Origin: Candidatus Woesearchaeota archaeon
GTDB taxonomy: Archaea > Nanobdellota > Nanobdellia > Woesearchaeales > GW2011-AR9
Length of the DNA: 64,000 bases
Assembly (NCBI GenBank): GCA_945861715.1
Contig: CAMAVK010000002.1
Location: forward strand, 136,440-200,439
Direction of reading: 5' to 3'
Positions 19,917 through 29,966 of the stretch are shown here, one piece after another. Below the pieces are notes generated by a model that saw only the letters and a list, made by a program, of their open reading frames with translations, was not told where the DNA came from and did not search any database. Numbering within the stretch: the first letter of the stretch is position 1; each line of letters begins with the position of its first letter. Position numbers and translations under genes: made by a program.

Positions 19917-20074
19917 ATTTTAAGGTTGGAAATGACTCCATAAAAAGATATCGATACTTGGGCCATAGATTTGAGCCATTTTTTCACAACTTGGTCTGAG
20001 CGTATCTTCTCAACCTTTCCCGCTTCTAAAGAACTTAGTCTCAATTGTCCAATCCGCATTACCTCCAACTGCAT
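19841..20074 (-). CDS. HTH-like ORF overlapping 19332-19916 in another frame (possible frameshift or partner gene)
   Basis: MQLEVMRIGQLRLSSLEAGKVEKIRSDQVVKKWLKSMAQVS resembles part of an Xre-type HTH. Confidence 0.35.
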   Translation of the reverse strand: MQLEVMRIGQLRLSSLEAGKVEKIRSDQVVKKWLKSMAQVSISFYGVISNLKIWNTLNQLSFNFYLLLREVHLILLL

Positions 20075-20099
20075 TACTTGGTTAATTAGTGATATGGTT

Positions 20100-20621
20100 T
20101 TATTTTAGAATTTTCTTTTCGCCGCTGTAGAGTCCCATGGTTACCATGCGGTCATATTGTTCTTTGGTTAAGGCTAGGTAGCTGATGTCCGCTCCCCGAT
20201 CTTTGAGGGTGTTCTTTAGTGGTTCAAGGGATGTGGCGTTTATGGATTCTCCAATAAGTAGGATGTTGGCTTTTCCTTTTTTAGCGGAACCGTATAAAAT
20301 GATACTTTGGACTCCCGGGATGCTTTGGGCTGCCTGGGAGAATTCGGCTACGGCATCCACTTCTTCATCAAAGAGGGTTCGTAAGAATTCAACTTTTTCG
20401 TTTTCATGGGGTTTGTATACTTTGGAATTTTTCCATTCCCGGCGGTTGAGAATTTCCATGGCAGCGAGGTCTTGGAGTATGCGGTAGGTGGAGGCTGGGG
20501 ACACCAGTGATTTTTGAGAAATTTCTTGAAGGGTCAATTCTTCTTGGGTTCGAAGTACGATGCGAAGTATGGATGCGATTTTTGGATCGATGAGTTTTCC
20601 TAGTAATTCTTTTTTCACCAT
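20100..20621 (-). CDS. Winged-helix regulator fused to a nucleotidyltransferase-like domain
   Basis: TLQEISQKSLVSPASTYRILQDLAAMEIL wHTH; SIILYGSAKKGKANILLIG NTase-like strand. Confidence 0.7.
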   Translation of the reverse strand: MVKKELLGKLIDPKIASILRIVLRTQEELTLQEISQKSLVSPASTYRILQDLAAMEILNRREWKNSKVYKPHENEKVEFLRTLFDEEVDAVAEFSQAAQSIPGVQSIILYGSAKKGKANILLIGESINATSLEPLKNTLKDRGADISYLALTKEQYDRMVTMGLYSGEKKILK

Positions 20622-20809
20622 GGGGTTCTGTTGGGGTCACTGGTTTATATTGTTTTCTTTTTTGGAATTGAATTTCTATTTTGGTATTTGATTTCATTTT
20701 TGAAATTGGCATTCAGCATTTGAAATCCCCCTTCAAATCCAAAGATATATTAAGGAAAAGGGCTTTCTTTGCCTATGGAAGGGGTGTTTAATCCTTTCAA
20801 TTTGGTGAT

Positions 20810-21484
20810 ATGGTGGCAGATATACTTGATCTTATTAAGTCCAGACGGACAATAAAGAATTTTTCTTCTCAATATGTTTCATGGGAAAACATTGCTCGTA
20901 TTATTGATGCAGGGCGTCATGCGCCAAGTTGTGGTAATGTGCAAAACTGGAAGTTTATCGTCGTAGATGATGCGGGTAAAAAGAAGGCGATTGCTGATGC
21001 GTGTTACGAGCAATTTGAGATTGTTTCGGCTCATTGTTTGATCATTATTTGTGCAGAGCCTGAGAAGGCCGAGCGTTATTATGGTATGCGTGGTGAGCGA
21101 CTTTATACAGTTCAAAATTGTGCTGCAGCAGCTCAAAATATGTTATTAGAAGCTCATTCTTTAGGCTTAGGATCAGCATGGATAGGCGCATTTGATGAAG
21201 AAGCGGTGAAAGGCGTGTTAGGAATTCCTGAGGAAGTACGTCCGCAAATTATTATACCTATTGGTTATGCACGTGATGTTCCGCCAAAGCCACCAAAATA
21301 TCCACTTGAAACCGTCGTATACCTGAATCGATGGCGCGGTAAGATGCGTGATTTCACGACGTATACTCATGATGTTGCAATTATTCTTGAACGTAAAGTA
21401 GGTGATGTTCACTCTGTTACCTCTAGTGCGGTTAAGAAGGTTGTTGAATCTGTATCTAAGGTCTTGCAACGTGAGAAAAAGTAA
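20810..21484 (+). CDS. Nitroreductase family protein
   Basis: IKSRRTIKNFSSQYV...IDAGRHAPSCGNVQNWKFIVV...GLGSAWIGAF. Confidence 0.9.
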   Translation: MVADILDLIKSRRTIKNFSSQYVSWENIARIIDAGRHAPSCGNVQNWKFIVVDDAGKKKAIADACYEQFEIVSAHCLIIICAEPEKAERYYGMRGERLYTVQNCAAAAQNMLLEAHSLGLGSAWIGAFDEEAVKGVLGIPEEVRPQIIIPIGYARDVPPKPPKYPLETVVYLNRWRGKMRDFTTYTHDVAIILERKVGDVHSVTSSAVKKVVESVSKVLQREKK

Positions 21485-21614
21485 TATTTAAATCGGTTAT
21501 TTTTGGCTTCTTTTTTCTTAATTGTTTTATTTTTGCGGTTAAATGCAATCACAACTATTTTGTTTTTTGAATGTTTATGTTTTAAGAAGCTTGTTGAAAT
21601 ATATACTGTCCTCT

Positions 21615-21640
21615 AGAAAACTTTATATAGTAGTTTGCTA
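21615..21640 (+). promoter_or_regulatory. Candidate ftsZ promoter
   Basis: gaaaactttatatagtag BRE/TATA-like, giving a 5' leader of about 275 nt. Confidence 0.4.
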
Positions 21641-21929
21641 TCTGTAAAATTGGGTTTAGGGTTCGGGTTTACAGGTTTAGGTTAAAAGTTTCGTGTACAG
21701 TTGTTTTCTGCACATTATCGATGTTTAGTTTGTACTCGGTTTGGGTTTGTTCTAGAAGTAAGAAAGATGTACTAGTATATAATAGTTTGTATACTGCGGA
21801 ATATAATTGCATTTAACGTCAGTAGAAACTATTAGTTCCCATAGGGAATTTATTGGTACAGTTCACGATCCTCACATCATGAAGAGAGAGGAAACAAAAA
21901 AATAAGGGAAAAATAGGGGTGTAAAGAAC

Positions 21930-22994
21930 ATGGAATTTATCGTAGAGAAGGCGCTTCAAAGCGCACCAGAGTATGACTTTGAGAACATGAACCAAGCTAA
22001 TATTAAAGTTATTGGCGTTGGTGGTGCTGGTAACAATATGGTTGGCTGGCTATACAAGAAGGGAATCAAAGGCGCTGAGATTATTGCAACTAACACTGAT
22101 TACCAACACTTGAACATCACTGGAGCTGATCGAAAGTTCCTTATTGGAAAAGACTGTACAAGAGGTCTTGGCTGTGGTGGATTTCCTAACAAAGGAGCTG
22201 AAGCTGCTCAAGAGTCACTTATCCAAATTAAGGAAGCTTTGAAAGGATCAGATATGGTCTTTGTTTGCGCAGGTATGGGTGGTGGAACAGGAACAGGAGC
22301 TGCTCCAGTTGTAGCTCAAGTAGCTAAGGACACAGGTGCTATTGTTATTGGAACTGTAACTATGCCATTTAACATAGAAAGAGCTCGATGTGATAAGGCT
22401 GAGTTTGGTCTTCAACAACTTCGACAAGTGTCAGACACTGTTATTGTAATTGATAACAACCGACTTGTTCAAATTGCTGGTAACTTGCCAATTCAACAAG
22501 CATTTGCTGTAGCTAACGAACTTATTGCAACCATGATTAAGGGTATTGTTGAAACTATTGCAGTTCCTTCCTTAGTTAACCTGGATTATGCAGACGTTAA
22601 GGCAATTATGTCAAATGGTGGAGTAGCAGCTATTGGTGTTGGAAGTTCAGACACTAACAACAGAGTTGAAGAAGCAGTTAAGGGAGCATTGTCAAACCCA
22701 CTTCTTGATATCAACTACGAAGGCGCAACTGGTGCTTTGATTCATATCACAGGTGGACCTGATATGACTCTTGATGAAGTTAGCCGTATTGGTGAGTTAG
22801 TTACTGAGTCTCTTGATGATGACGCAAACGTTATCTGGGGAGCTCGTGTAGCTGATGAGATGAAAGGTAAGTTGACTGTTATGACCATTATCACCGGTGT
22901 TAACAGCCCATGGATCCTTGGTAAGGTAGACAATAGAAAGAGCGAGCAACGAGCTAAGTCTCTCTCACGAGAGCTTGGAATCGAATTAGTTTAA
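21930..22994 (+). CDS. ftsZ: Cell division protein FtsZ
   Basis: KVIGVGGAGNN, GGGTGTGAAPVVAQ tubulin signature. Confidence 0.97.
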   Translation: MEFIVEKALQSAPEYDFENMNQANIKVIGVGGAGNNMVGWLYKKGIKGAEIIATNTDYQHLNITGADRKFLIGKDCTRGLGCGGFPNKGAEAAQESLIQIKEALKGSDMVFVCAGMGGGTGTGAAPVVAQVAKDTGAIVIGTVTMPFNIERARCDKAEFGLQQLRQVSDTVIVIDNNRLVQIAGNLPIQQAFAVANELIATMIKGIVETIAVPSLVNLDYADVKAIMSNGGVAAIGVGSSDTNNRVEEAVKGALSNPLLDINYEGATGALIHITGGPDMTLDEVSRIGELVTESLDDDANVIWGARVADEMKGKLTVMTIITGVNSPWILGKVDNRKSEQRAKSLSRELGIELV

Positions 22995-23010
22995 GTGTGT
23001 GGCAATGAGC

Positions 23011-23040
23011 AAAGAAGGCGAGTTTTGCCTTCTTTCTCTT
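23011..23040 (+). terminator. Hairpin terminator after ftsZ
   Basis: AAAGAAGGC (23011-23019)/GCCTTCTTT (23027-23035), T-rich tail. Confidence 0.6.
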
Positions 23041-23110
23041 TTCTTTTCCTATTTTTTAGGAAAACTCTGCCACGCTCTTTCTCCTCTACACCCCCTGTAG
23101 ATTCTGAATC

Positions 23111-23129
23111 CCCTGCGGGCAGGGTTTTT
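23111..23129 (+). terminator. Second hairpin plus T-run after ftsZ
   Basis: CCCTG-CGGG-CAGGG followed by TTTTT. Confidence 0.5.
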
Positions 23130-23196
23130 CCTTCTTTTTTAGTTCTTTTTTTATTGTGTTTCAAAGTTCTTTTTGAGTGGTGTTTTTTACTTTTAC

Positions 23197-24597
23197 TTAT
23201 CGATCAAATGGTACGAGCATATTGAAAATTTCAACTAATTGGCTGGACTTAACCATTAATTCATCGAGGGAAGATACAACAGGAAGTAATGGGGTGGTGA
23301 CACAATGGCCGCTTGGGGAAAGTTTTCTGATAATCTCGAGATATGCTTGGTTTACTTCCTGACGAAAATCGGCGTTCGGGTGAGTCAATGGGGAAGCGAG
23401 TGCTACAAAATCAAGATTGTAAAATAATTTTGTATCATTGAAGAGCATTTGTCGTTGTGGTTCCCAACATTCGTACAGCCATCCATCGTTTCCTGGCACG
23501 ACATCTTTTGCGATATGAGGACGTGCTACGACTCCATATTGCTCAGTACAGTGAATCGCATATTCTACATTTTTTTGGAGACTTTGTGGTGTATCAACAG
23601 GTTGACCATTTTGGTTGTGAAAACCCATGACCAACAGTGCTTCAGGCGTAATTCCTAATTTGAGGCATTGAGCAAAGGTGTTATCTACTGCAGTAAGACT
23701 CATTTTTCCTTTATGTTGGCTACGCCACACTTCCTCAGTTGTTCCATCCACTCCAAACCCGACGATTTTTAGTCCTGCATTTGGGATGAGATCATGGAGG
23801 GCTGGTTCTTGTTTTAGTGCATTAAGAAATGAATCAACCCGACTTAAGCCGCGTAGGGTTATGTCCATTTTGTACTCTTTGCGTGCTTGAGCAAAATATT
23901 GTAGTACTTGACTGAGGGACCTGGGGTTTTGAAAAAGATCAAGTGGACTAAGGTACATTTTTAAGTGAGGAATTTTGAGTTGAATGGCTTTTTCACAAAG
24001 TGTGTGGAGGTCTGGTAGTATTGTCTGGCTAAAGGTTTCTGTAACTCTTTTTCCTATTCGGCTGCGTGGTGCTGCACAAAATGTGCATGCTTTTTTACAG
24101 CCTTGTGATATAAAAAAACTAAATTCCGATTGTAAATATTTCTCTGCTTTGTTAGTCTCCATATTTTTGATTTGTAGTCCAATGCTCGCTTGATACATAC
24201 TCGGTACTTCTTGCTGTAGTATTCTGGCTAGATCTGCGTCATCTCTCATTTGGTGAGCTATTGGAAATATAGTGCTGAATTGCTCAGGTGTGAAATATTC
24301 AACTCCGTGTCCGCCTAACGATGGAATTTTACCATGTTCACGATAAATCTTGGCAGCGAGATTTTGGGCGCTGGGTATGTAGGGCGGTCCTACTACTCCT
24401 ATACCGATGAAGTCATACAAGTCGATATTTTTGGGTAATGCTTCAAAATTTAGGTCTATGATTTCAGTGTTGATTCCTGTTGCATCTAGTTTAGCTGCTA
24501 CGTTGTATAAGTCCATAGGAAGCCAGGTTTGAGATTTACCATAGGGATAGGCCAAGCGTAGGAGAAGAGCTTTTTTTTGGGAGGGAGGTGGAGACAT
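23197..24597 (-). CDS. Radical SAM protein with N-terminal B12-binding-like region
   Basis: FFISQGCKKACTFCAAPRSR CxxxCxxC; PYGKSQTWLPMDLYNVAAKLDATGINTEIIDLN. Confidence 0.85.
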   Translation of the reverse strand: MSPPPSQKKALLLRLAYPYGKSQTWLPMDLYNVAAKLDATGINTEIIDLNFEALPKNIDLYDFIGIGVVGPPYIPSAQNLAAKIYREHGKIPSLGGHGVEYFTPEQFSTIFPIAHQMRDDADLARILQQEVPSMYQASIGLQIKNMETNKAEKYLQSEFSFFISQGCKKACTFCAAPRSRIGKRVTETFSQTILPDLHTLCEKAIQLKIPHLKMYLSPLDLFQNPRSLSQVLQYFAQARKEYKMDITLRGLSRVDSFLNALKQEPALHDLIPNAGLKIVGFGVDGTTEEVWRSQHKGKMSLTAVDNTFAQCLKLGITPEALLVMGFHNQNGQPVDTPQSLQKNVEYAIHCTEQYGVVARPHIAKDVVPGNDGWLYECWEPQRQMLFNDTKLFYNLDFVALASPLTHPNADFRQEVNQAYLEIIRKLSPSGHCVTTPLLPVVSSLDELMVKSSQLVEIFNMLVPFDR

Positions 24598-24714
24598 TTT
24601 GGTGTTACCTTGCAGTAATAACCTTCATTGCGCTGTTGTTAATTATAAAGTAATGTTGTTAGAAATTTTTATTTTTACATAAAATTTATAACTATAATCG
24701 TAATTATTCCATTT

Positions 24715-25665
24715 ATGGACCGTTATGATCAACTCATCCTCTATGAATTAGATAAAAGGGCCAATTTGCCACTTGCAGATCTCGCCAAGAAGGTACGGCG
24801 CTCGAAACAGTTCATACTTTATCGAATGAAGAAATTAGAGGAACAAGGGATTATCACGGGGTATAATGCCATTGTGGATATGTCAAAGTTAGGATACTTT
24901 ACGTTTCGTGTTTATTTCAAATTACAAGCAGTTACCGCAGAGGAAAGCTTGGCGTTTGTTAAATTTGTGAAAGATACCTATTCGCATGTTTGGACGATTA
25001 CCACAATGCATGAGAAATGGGATTATGCTCTTTTTTTGGGAGTGAAAACGATTATGGAATTTCATGAAATATGGGATGGAATTATGCTTCACTTCAAAGA
25101 AAAGATTAAGCGCTATAATGTGGCAGTGTATGCGCCAATCTATAATTTTAATCGGACGTTCTTTGTTCCGGAGAAAAAAGAGGTTATTGTGCGTACGTAT
25201 GGAGGTGGTACTCCGGAAGTTGTGGATGATCTTGATCGACGGCTTATTGAGATTTATGCTGCAAATGTGCGACTTTCTTCACTTGAAATGAGCAAGAGGT
25301 TAGGAGTCAGTGCGGATACGGTGCGAGCACGTATCAAGAAACTTGAAGAGCGTAAAATTATTTGTGGGTATAAAATTGGACTTGATGTACATAGCTTGGG
25401 ATATGTGGGATATCGAGTTGATTTAGAGTTGTGTTCAACGAAGAAAAATGTGGCGCTCTTTGAGTTTTGTAAACAACATTCATATATTTATCAGATCAAC
25501 AAGTCAATTGGTGGCGCTAATTTTGAAATTGAAGTCATTGTCAAAAATTTTCAGGATTTGTTGCGGGTTATTAATGAACTTAAGACAGAGTTTCATGATG
25601 TGATTGATGATGTGGAGTATTTTGGCTTTTCAACATTTCATATTTTAAATTATATTCCTGATTAG
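24715..25665 (+). CDS. Lrp/AsnC-type regulator with two HTH-sensor repeats
   Basis: ILYELDKRANLPLADLAKKVRRSKQFILYRMKKLEEQGIITGY and LIEIYAANVRLSSLEMSKRLGVSADTVRARIKKLEERKIICGY. Confidence 0.85.
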   Translation: MDRYDQLILYELDKRANLPLADLAKKVRRSKQFILYRMKKLEEQGIITGYNAIVDMSKLGYFTFRVYFKLQAVTAEESLAFVKFVKDTYSHVWTITTMHEKWDYALFLGVKTIMEFHEIWDGIMLHFKEKIKRYNVAVYAPIYNFNRTFFVPEKKEVIVRTYGGGTPEVVDDLDRRLIEIYAANVRLSSLEMSKRLGVSADTVRARIKKLEERKIICGYKIGLDVHSLGYVGYRVDLELCSTKKNVALFEFCKQHSYIYQINKSIGGANFEIEVIVKNFQDLLRVINELKTEFHDVIDDVEYFGFSTFHILNYIPD

Positions 25666-25781
25666 TTCCTCGATGATTTGTTGATTGGAGTTTCTAATCC
25701 TGATTTTGTGTTAGGCGTTCGCTTAGTGATGTTATTATCTTATAATTGAGAGTGAATGTAGATTACCCTTTTAGAACTATT

Positions 25782-26243
25782 TTAGAAGTTTGGCAAGGTG
25801 CCATGTGAGTATTTTGCTTTGGCTTCGTTGAACTGGTCAAGGTGCCCTGTTTCCTTTGCCGCGAGGTAGACACCTTGGCGGATGCAGTATGTTACCGTTC
25901 CTTTTTTCTTTTCAAGTGTTACTTTGAGGAAGCGGTCATCAAATTTTCCATTTTCTTTAATGTGATCTTTAGTTCGAAGGTAATATTCATTGGTGTGACA
26001 ACCAGCTGCGGTTGCTAAAATACAAAATCCTCCAAAACCGAGGGTCATGCCAACACCTATGACTGCGGCTAATGGGTCTGTTGGTTGTTGCTCTATGAGC
26101 ATTACAGTCCCTCCAGCTAAGGTGATATAACCTAACGCGGTTACGCGATTGCCTACTGAAGTTATATACAGTTGGTTGATTCTTTCACAAAGAGTTGACA
26201 TGTCTATAGTTTTTGTGGTTTCTTTCAAAAAGTTTTGCTTCAT
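25782..26243 (-). CDS. Hypothetical membrane protein
   Basis: 153 aa, two TM segments. Confidence 0.55.
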   Translation of the reverse strand: MKQNFLKETTKTIDMSTLCERINQLYITSVGNRVTALGYITLAGGTVMLIEQQPTDPLAAVIGVGMTLGFGGFCILATAAGCHTNEYYLRTKDHIKENGKFDDRFLKVTLEKKKGTVTYCIRQGVYLAAKETGHLDQFNEAKAKYSHGTLPNF

Positions 26244-26278
26244 TTTTGAAATTTTGGTTAGCTGTGCTTTTACAAATG

Positions 26279-27049
26279 TTAGAATTCGTTGTTTGTTTGG
26301 AGGATGGTGTCAAGCGTGGAGATGGTGATGGATTTATCAGGGGAGAGGTGCTCGGCGGCGTTTATATCGTACACCCAGGGTCCGAGACTATCTACTTTTC
26401 GAAGAAAAAAATAAGAGGTGATTGGATCGAATGGGAAAGCTGTGAGCATGTTTTCTAAAGCCGCTTGGGGTGTTGGAAATATTGGTTGTGATACTTCGTC
26501 ATTACTTGTGAAGCCCCAATAATTGTTCATTTCAAATAAGGTGAAGGCATGTCCTAGCGGTTGGTCACCAGATACTAAACCTACATACGTTTGCTGTATT
26601 TCAGGTATTTGAAGTAATCCGTAAAGTGCGAGGAGGGCAAATTCGTCACATACCCCAAACCCTAATTTGAGTGATTCTGTTGGTGGGTAGAATCGGGTTG
26701 TAAGGGCCAAATCGAATTCGGCTGAATCTAATTCAGGGTAGATTATATTTTGTGTTCCTAGAAATGTTCTCAGATTTGGGAGGTTCCATTGGGGCGATGG
26801 GTCTACAATAGTATTACTTTTCCAGAGGTTGTAGCTGCGTATTGGATTTTTTGGTTCAAAGAATGGGAATGGTGTTTGAAGGTGTTCGCTGAATGTGATG
26901 GTTGGTATGTCATTACTTGGTTCTCTAAGTGCGATTGATTTTTGGGTGAATTGGCTTGAGTTTTCTAATTTGGTTGTTTGATTTGAAATGTATACGAGGC
27001 CGAGATGGAGTGCTGCTGTTGGAATGATGGTTTTTGTGAATAGTTCCAT
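26279..27049 (-). CDS. Transglutaminase-like secreted protein
   Basis: KLGFGVCDEFALLALYGLLQ...GHAFTLFEMNNYWGF: Cys/His order of transglutaminase-like peptidases. Confidence 0.65.
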   Translation of the reverse strand: MELFTKTIIPTAALHLGLVYISNQTTKLENSSQFTQKSIALREPSNDIPTITFSEHLQTPFPFFEPKNPIRSYNLWKSNTIVDPSPQWNLPNLRTFLGTQNIIYPELDSAEFDLALTTRFYPPTESLKLGFGVCDEFALLALYGLLQIPEIQQTYVGLVSGDQPLGHAFTLFEMNNYWGFTSNDEVSQPIFPTPQAALENMLTAFPFDPITSYFFLRKVDSLGPWVYDINAAEHLSPDKSITISTLDTILQTNNEF

Positions 27050-27124
27050 TTTAAGCTTATTTTTGTGTTCTTTTTTGAATGTTTTTGTCTTTTCTTAGTT
27101 TGTTTTGTGATACTAAGTATTATG

Positions 27125-27703
27125 TTAAGGGTAGGATTTTTGCGTGGGGTTTAGTCTGGAAGCCAGTTGATCGTTGTAGAGCCATGGGCCTGGTTTGGTG
27201 ATTTGTCGTTGACTTATCGAAAAGGTGGGGGTATTAATGTTCATCCCACTTCGTTTGATAGGTTGGAGTAGTGCTTGGCCTTTGGTGAGATAGGTGGTGT
27301 CTGAAACCGTAGTATTATTTGCGTAGCCCCACATGTTGTTATTGTCTTTAAAAACTACGTATGTGTGATGTGCGGTGTTGCCATTGACATCGGCTGCGAC
27401 TTGGATGAGTTGGATTTCAGTTATATAGGGGACTTGAAGGAGCATGGATGAAGTTAACATGGAAAGATCGTCACATATTCCGAAGCCTCTTTTGAGGGTA
27501 GTGTTTGGGGAAGTGTATAGTGATAAGTAGGCGATATCATAGTTTTCTGAGTTTACTTGTGGGTAGATCACTTCTTGGTTTTGGTAGAATTCTTGGATTT
27601 CAGTTATGGTGTGGATGTTGTGAATTTTATGAAGTGGAAGGGTAGGTGTGCTTACTTGTGTTGCTGCAAGAGTTTGGGCGAGCAGGAGCGTGGTGAGGGA
27701 CAT
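27125..27703 (-). CDS. Transglutaminase-like secreted protein (paralogue of 26279-27049)
   Basis: KRGFGICDDLSMLTSSMLLQ...AHHTYVVFKDNNNMWGY; signal-peptide-like N-terminus. Confidence 0.65.
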   Translation of the reverse strand: MSLTTLLLAQTLAATQVSTPTLPLHKIHNIHTITEIQEFYQNQEVIYPQVNSENYDIAYLSLYTSPNTTLKRGFGICDDLSMLTSSMLLQVPYITEIQLIQVAADVNGNTAHHTYVVFKDNNNMWGYANNTTVSDTTYLTKGQALLQPIKRSGMNINTPTFSISQRQITKPGPWLYNDQLASRLNPTQKSYP

Positions 27704-27856
27704 ACTTTTGTTAATGGTCTGGGTAGATTTAGATATGTGCTATAGATATTTAATTGAGTTTTGGAGTTTGTGAGTAATGTCTTTGGTCTACCGTGTTGTC
27801 CCTCAATAGTAATTAAACTAGAAATATTTATAAAGAATAGGCTCTTTTGTAGACGT

Positions 27857-29014
27857 ATGGTTATTCAGGGTCGCACGGGGAGGGTAGAGAAAGTTCAAGT
27901 AGGTGAAACTTCGTACTTTTTGAAGCGAAATGATGATGAACGTGTGACTGATTTAGAGGTTCGGATGTATGATGCTCTTCGAGCTGATTCTGGGTTAAGG
28001 GCTTCTGGTGTTCGTATTCCTACTACTCTTGCTGGACCGGACGCTGCGTCTTTTTATGTGGAAGATTGTGGTCCGACGTATTCGGATCATTTACATTCTG
28101 GAGAAGGTGAGGCTGATTTGGGAAGTTTGTCTTATGCTCAGAATCTTGTTTCTGTTCGAGCTGATGTGAGTGCTGTTGTAAATTCTGCTCTTACTTCTTC
28201 GGATAAAGAGTATCTTACAGCTCGTGCTCAGGAACAACTTCGAGAGCGAACGGCTCAATTGATGGGGTATGTCGTGGATGACTCTGAATTGGAGAAACAT
28301 AAATGGGCATATCGCGTGATGGGGGCTCTTGGAATTACGGATAATGCCTTTAAAGAGTTGTACACTTCAACTGTTGGTTCAGTGTTGGATTCTGGTCATG
28401 CTAAATATGGGACTTGGCTTACAGATAATTGTATTCGTAATAATGCAATTGGAAAAGATGGGGTTGGCGTTATTCCGTTTGATTTCAATAGTTTACGCTA
28501 TGGATTGAAGCAGATGGATGAGGGTGCGATGTTGGGGATGTATCTATTCAATAGTACTGTTGAGTTGTCGGAGTTGGATGGTCAAGAGTTGGTGCGCTCT
28601 GTTTGTGGTACTGTTGATGGTATGTTGGATACAGAATATCATGATTTATTGATGGCGTCGATGTTTCATACGAATGCAATGCATGCGGGATATAGGACTC
28701 AGGATAGTCGGGAGTTATTTGCTTCACTTGTACATGATGTTGAGCGGGGTTATATTCGTACTCGCGATCCTGAGTTTTTAGAGCAATATTTTGAGTTTCG
28801 AACTGCGTTTGATGAAATAGAAATTAATTCTTCTATTGTTAGTTTTATTGCGCGTGGTGAATATGGTTCTTTTGGTGAAGGGAAGGGATGGGATGTGAAT
28901 AAGTTAGATCAGGCTATTACTCAAGCTACGTTTGGTCGTCGGTTTCCTTTTGTGTGTCATCCTTTGTATCAAGAGGGTGAATCACGGTGGTTTCAAAGTC
29001 GGGATGCGAAATAG
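27857..29014 (+). CDS. Divergent kinase-fold protein
   Basis: SYFLKRNDD...LEVRMYDAL...FYVEDCGPTYSDHL (N-lobe-like) and GTWLTDNCIRNNAIGKDGVGVIPFDFNSLRYG (catalytic-loop-like). Start chosen at 27857. Confidence 0.5.
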   Translation: MVIQGRTGRVEKVQVGETSYFLKRNDDERVTDLEVRMYDALRADSGLRASGVRIPTTLAGPDAASFYVEDCGPTYSDHLHSGEGEADLGSLSYAQNLVSVRADVSAVVNSALTSSDKEYLTARAQEQLRERTAQLMGYVVDDSELEKHKWAYRVMGALGITDNAFKELYTSTVGSVLDSGHAKYGTWLTDNCIRNNAIGKDGVGVIPFDFNSLRYGLKQMDEGAMLGMYLFNSTVELSELDGQELVRSVCGTVDGMLDTEYHDLLMASMFHTNAMHAGYRTQDSRELFASLVHDVERGYIRTRDPEFLEQYFEFRTAFDEIEINSSIVSFIARGEYGSFGEGKGWDVNKLDQAITQATFGRRFPFVCHPLYQEGESRWFQSRDAK

Positions 29015-29024
29015 GTTTGGTTGT

Positions 29025-29966
29025 TTATTCTAGATAATATCCAATGGCAGCTGGTGAGCACATGTGTATTAATCTGATAATTTCTCGTGCGTAGGCGAGG
29101 ATGATGTTTTGTGTGCCTTTTGATTTTTCCAAAAGGGTGTCGTTTTCGTGTTGAAGTTGTTCTTTTTCATTGCTAATGTTGTTTAAGAGGTCTAGATCTT
29201 TTTTATAGAATGCTTCGTAGAATTGTCTGAGGTAGGTATTTGTCTTTTGGATGTGAAATTCTATTTCTTTTGGGATTTGTGATGGTTTCTTGTGATGCGT
29301 GTTGTACAGGTAGATATAGGCGTGACTTATTAATGATAGTTTCGAGAGGATGTCATACAGAAATACCGTTTTGGGGTTAGAGAGTTGGGATCTAAGTACG
29401 GTTCGTCTGCAATAATTTGTGAGTTTATCGATTTGATGCTTGGTGGTTGCGAAGTCTTCTTTATTTTTGGTTGATTTTTTGTCTTGATGCGATTTTTCTT
29501 TTGCGATGAGGGATTCTGTTGTTTTGGTGCTTAATTCAAGTATTTGAAGGAAGACTTTTCTCATGATTATGTCGAATTTTTCTGGGTCGGGTTCGGCAAT
29601 GTTTTGAATAATACAAAATTTATCTTTGTTGGTTGTGATCTCAAATCCTAATAGTACGTCTCTGGCTATTTCTTCGACTATTTTTAGTTGTTCGTTCTTT
29701 GTGTATTTTATGTGAATAGTGTCAGAACCCAACCGGTATGATTGGTTTAGGATGTTTAATATCATTCGTTTATCATAGTTTTTGAGGTCGACGTTGATTG
29801 TTTTTTCACGTTTGGCAATTTCTGCAGTGATAAGAATACCTTGTGGTGTTTGAGTGAGTTCGATTTCTTGCGATGGATTTGAATCTAGGTTGTACTCTCG
29901 AATCCATTTGATAGGGAGAGTGATGGTGAGACCGCCTTGACCTTGTTTGATGAGTTTGCGTTTCAT
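29025..29966 (-). CDS. AbrB-like DNA-binding/PhoU-domain regulator
   Basis: MKRKLIKQGQGGLTITLPIKWIREYNL followed by a long helical PhoU-like region. Confidence 0.75.
   Translation of the reverse strand: MKRKLIKQGQGGLTITLPIKWIREYNLDSNPSQEIELTQTPQGILITAEIAKREKTINVDLKNYDKRMILNILNQSYRLGSDTIHIKYTKNEQLKIVEEIARDVLLGFEITTNKDKFCIIQNIAEPDPEKFDIIMRKVFLQILELSTKTTESLIAKEKSHQDKKSTKNKEDFATTKHQIDKLTNYCRRTVLRSQLSNPKTVFLYDILSKLSLISHAYIYLYNTHHKKPSQIPKEIEFHIQKTNTYLRQFYEAFYKKDLDLLNNISNEKEQLQHENDTLLEKSKGTQNIILAYAREIIRLIHMCSPAAIGYYLE

Noticed and set aside
21651-21685. Telomere-like GGGTTTA repeats
   Set aside because: Only a few imperfect units; not a telomere or a tandem array, so treated only as a leader feature
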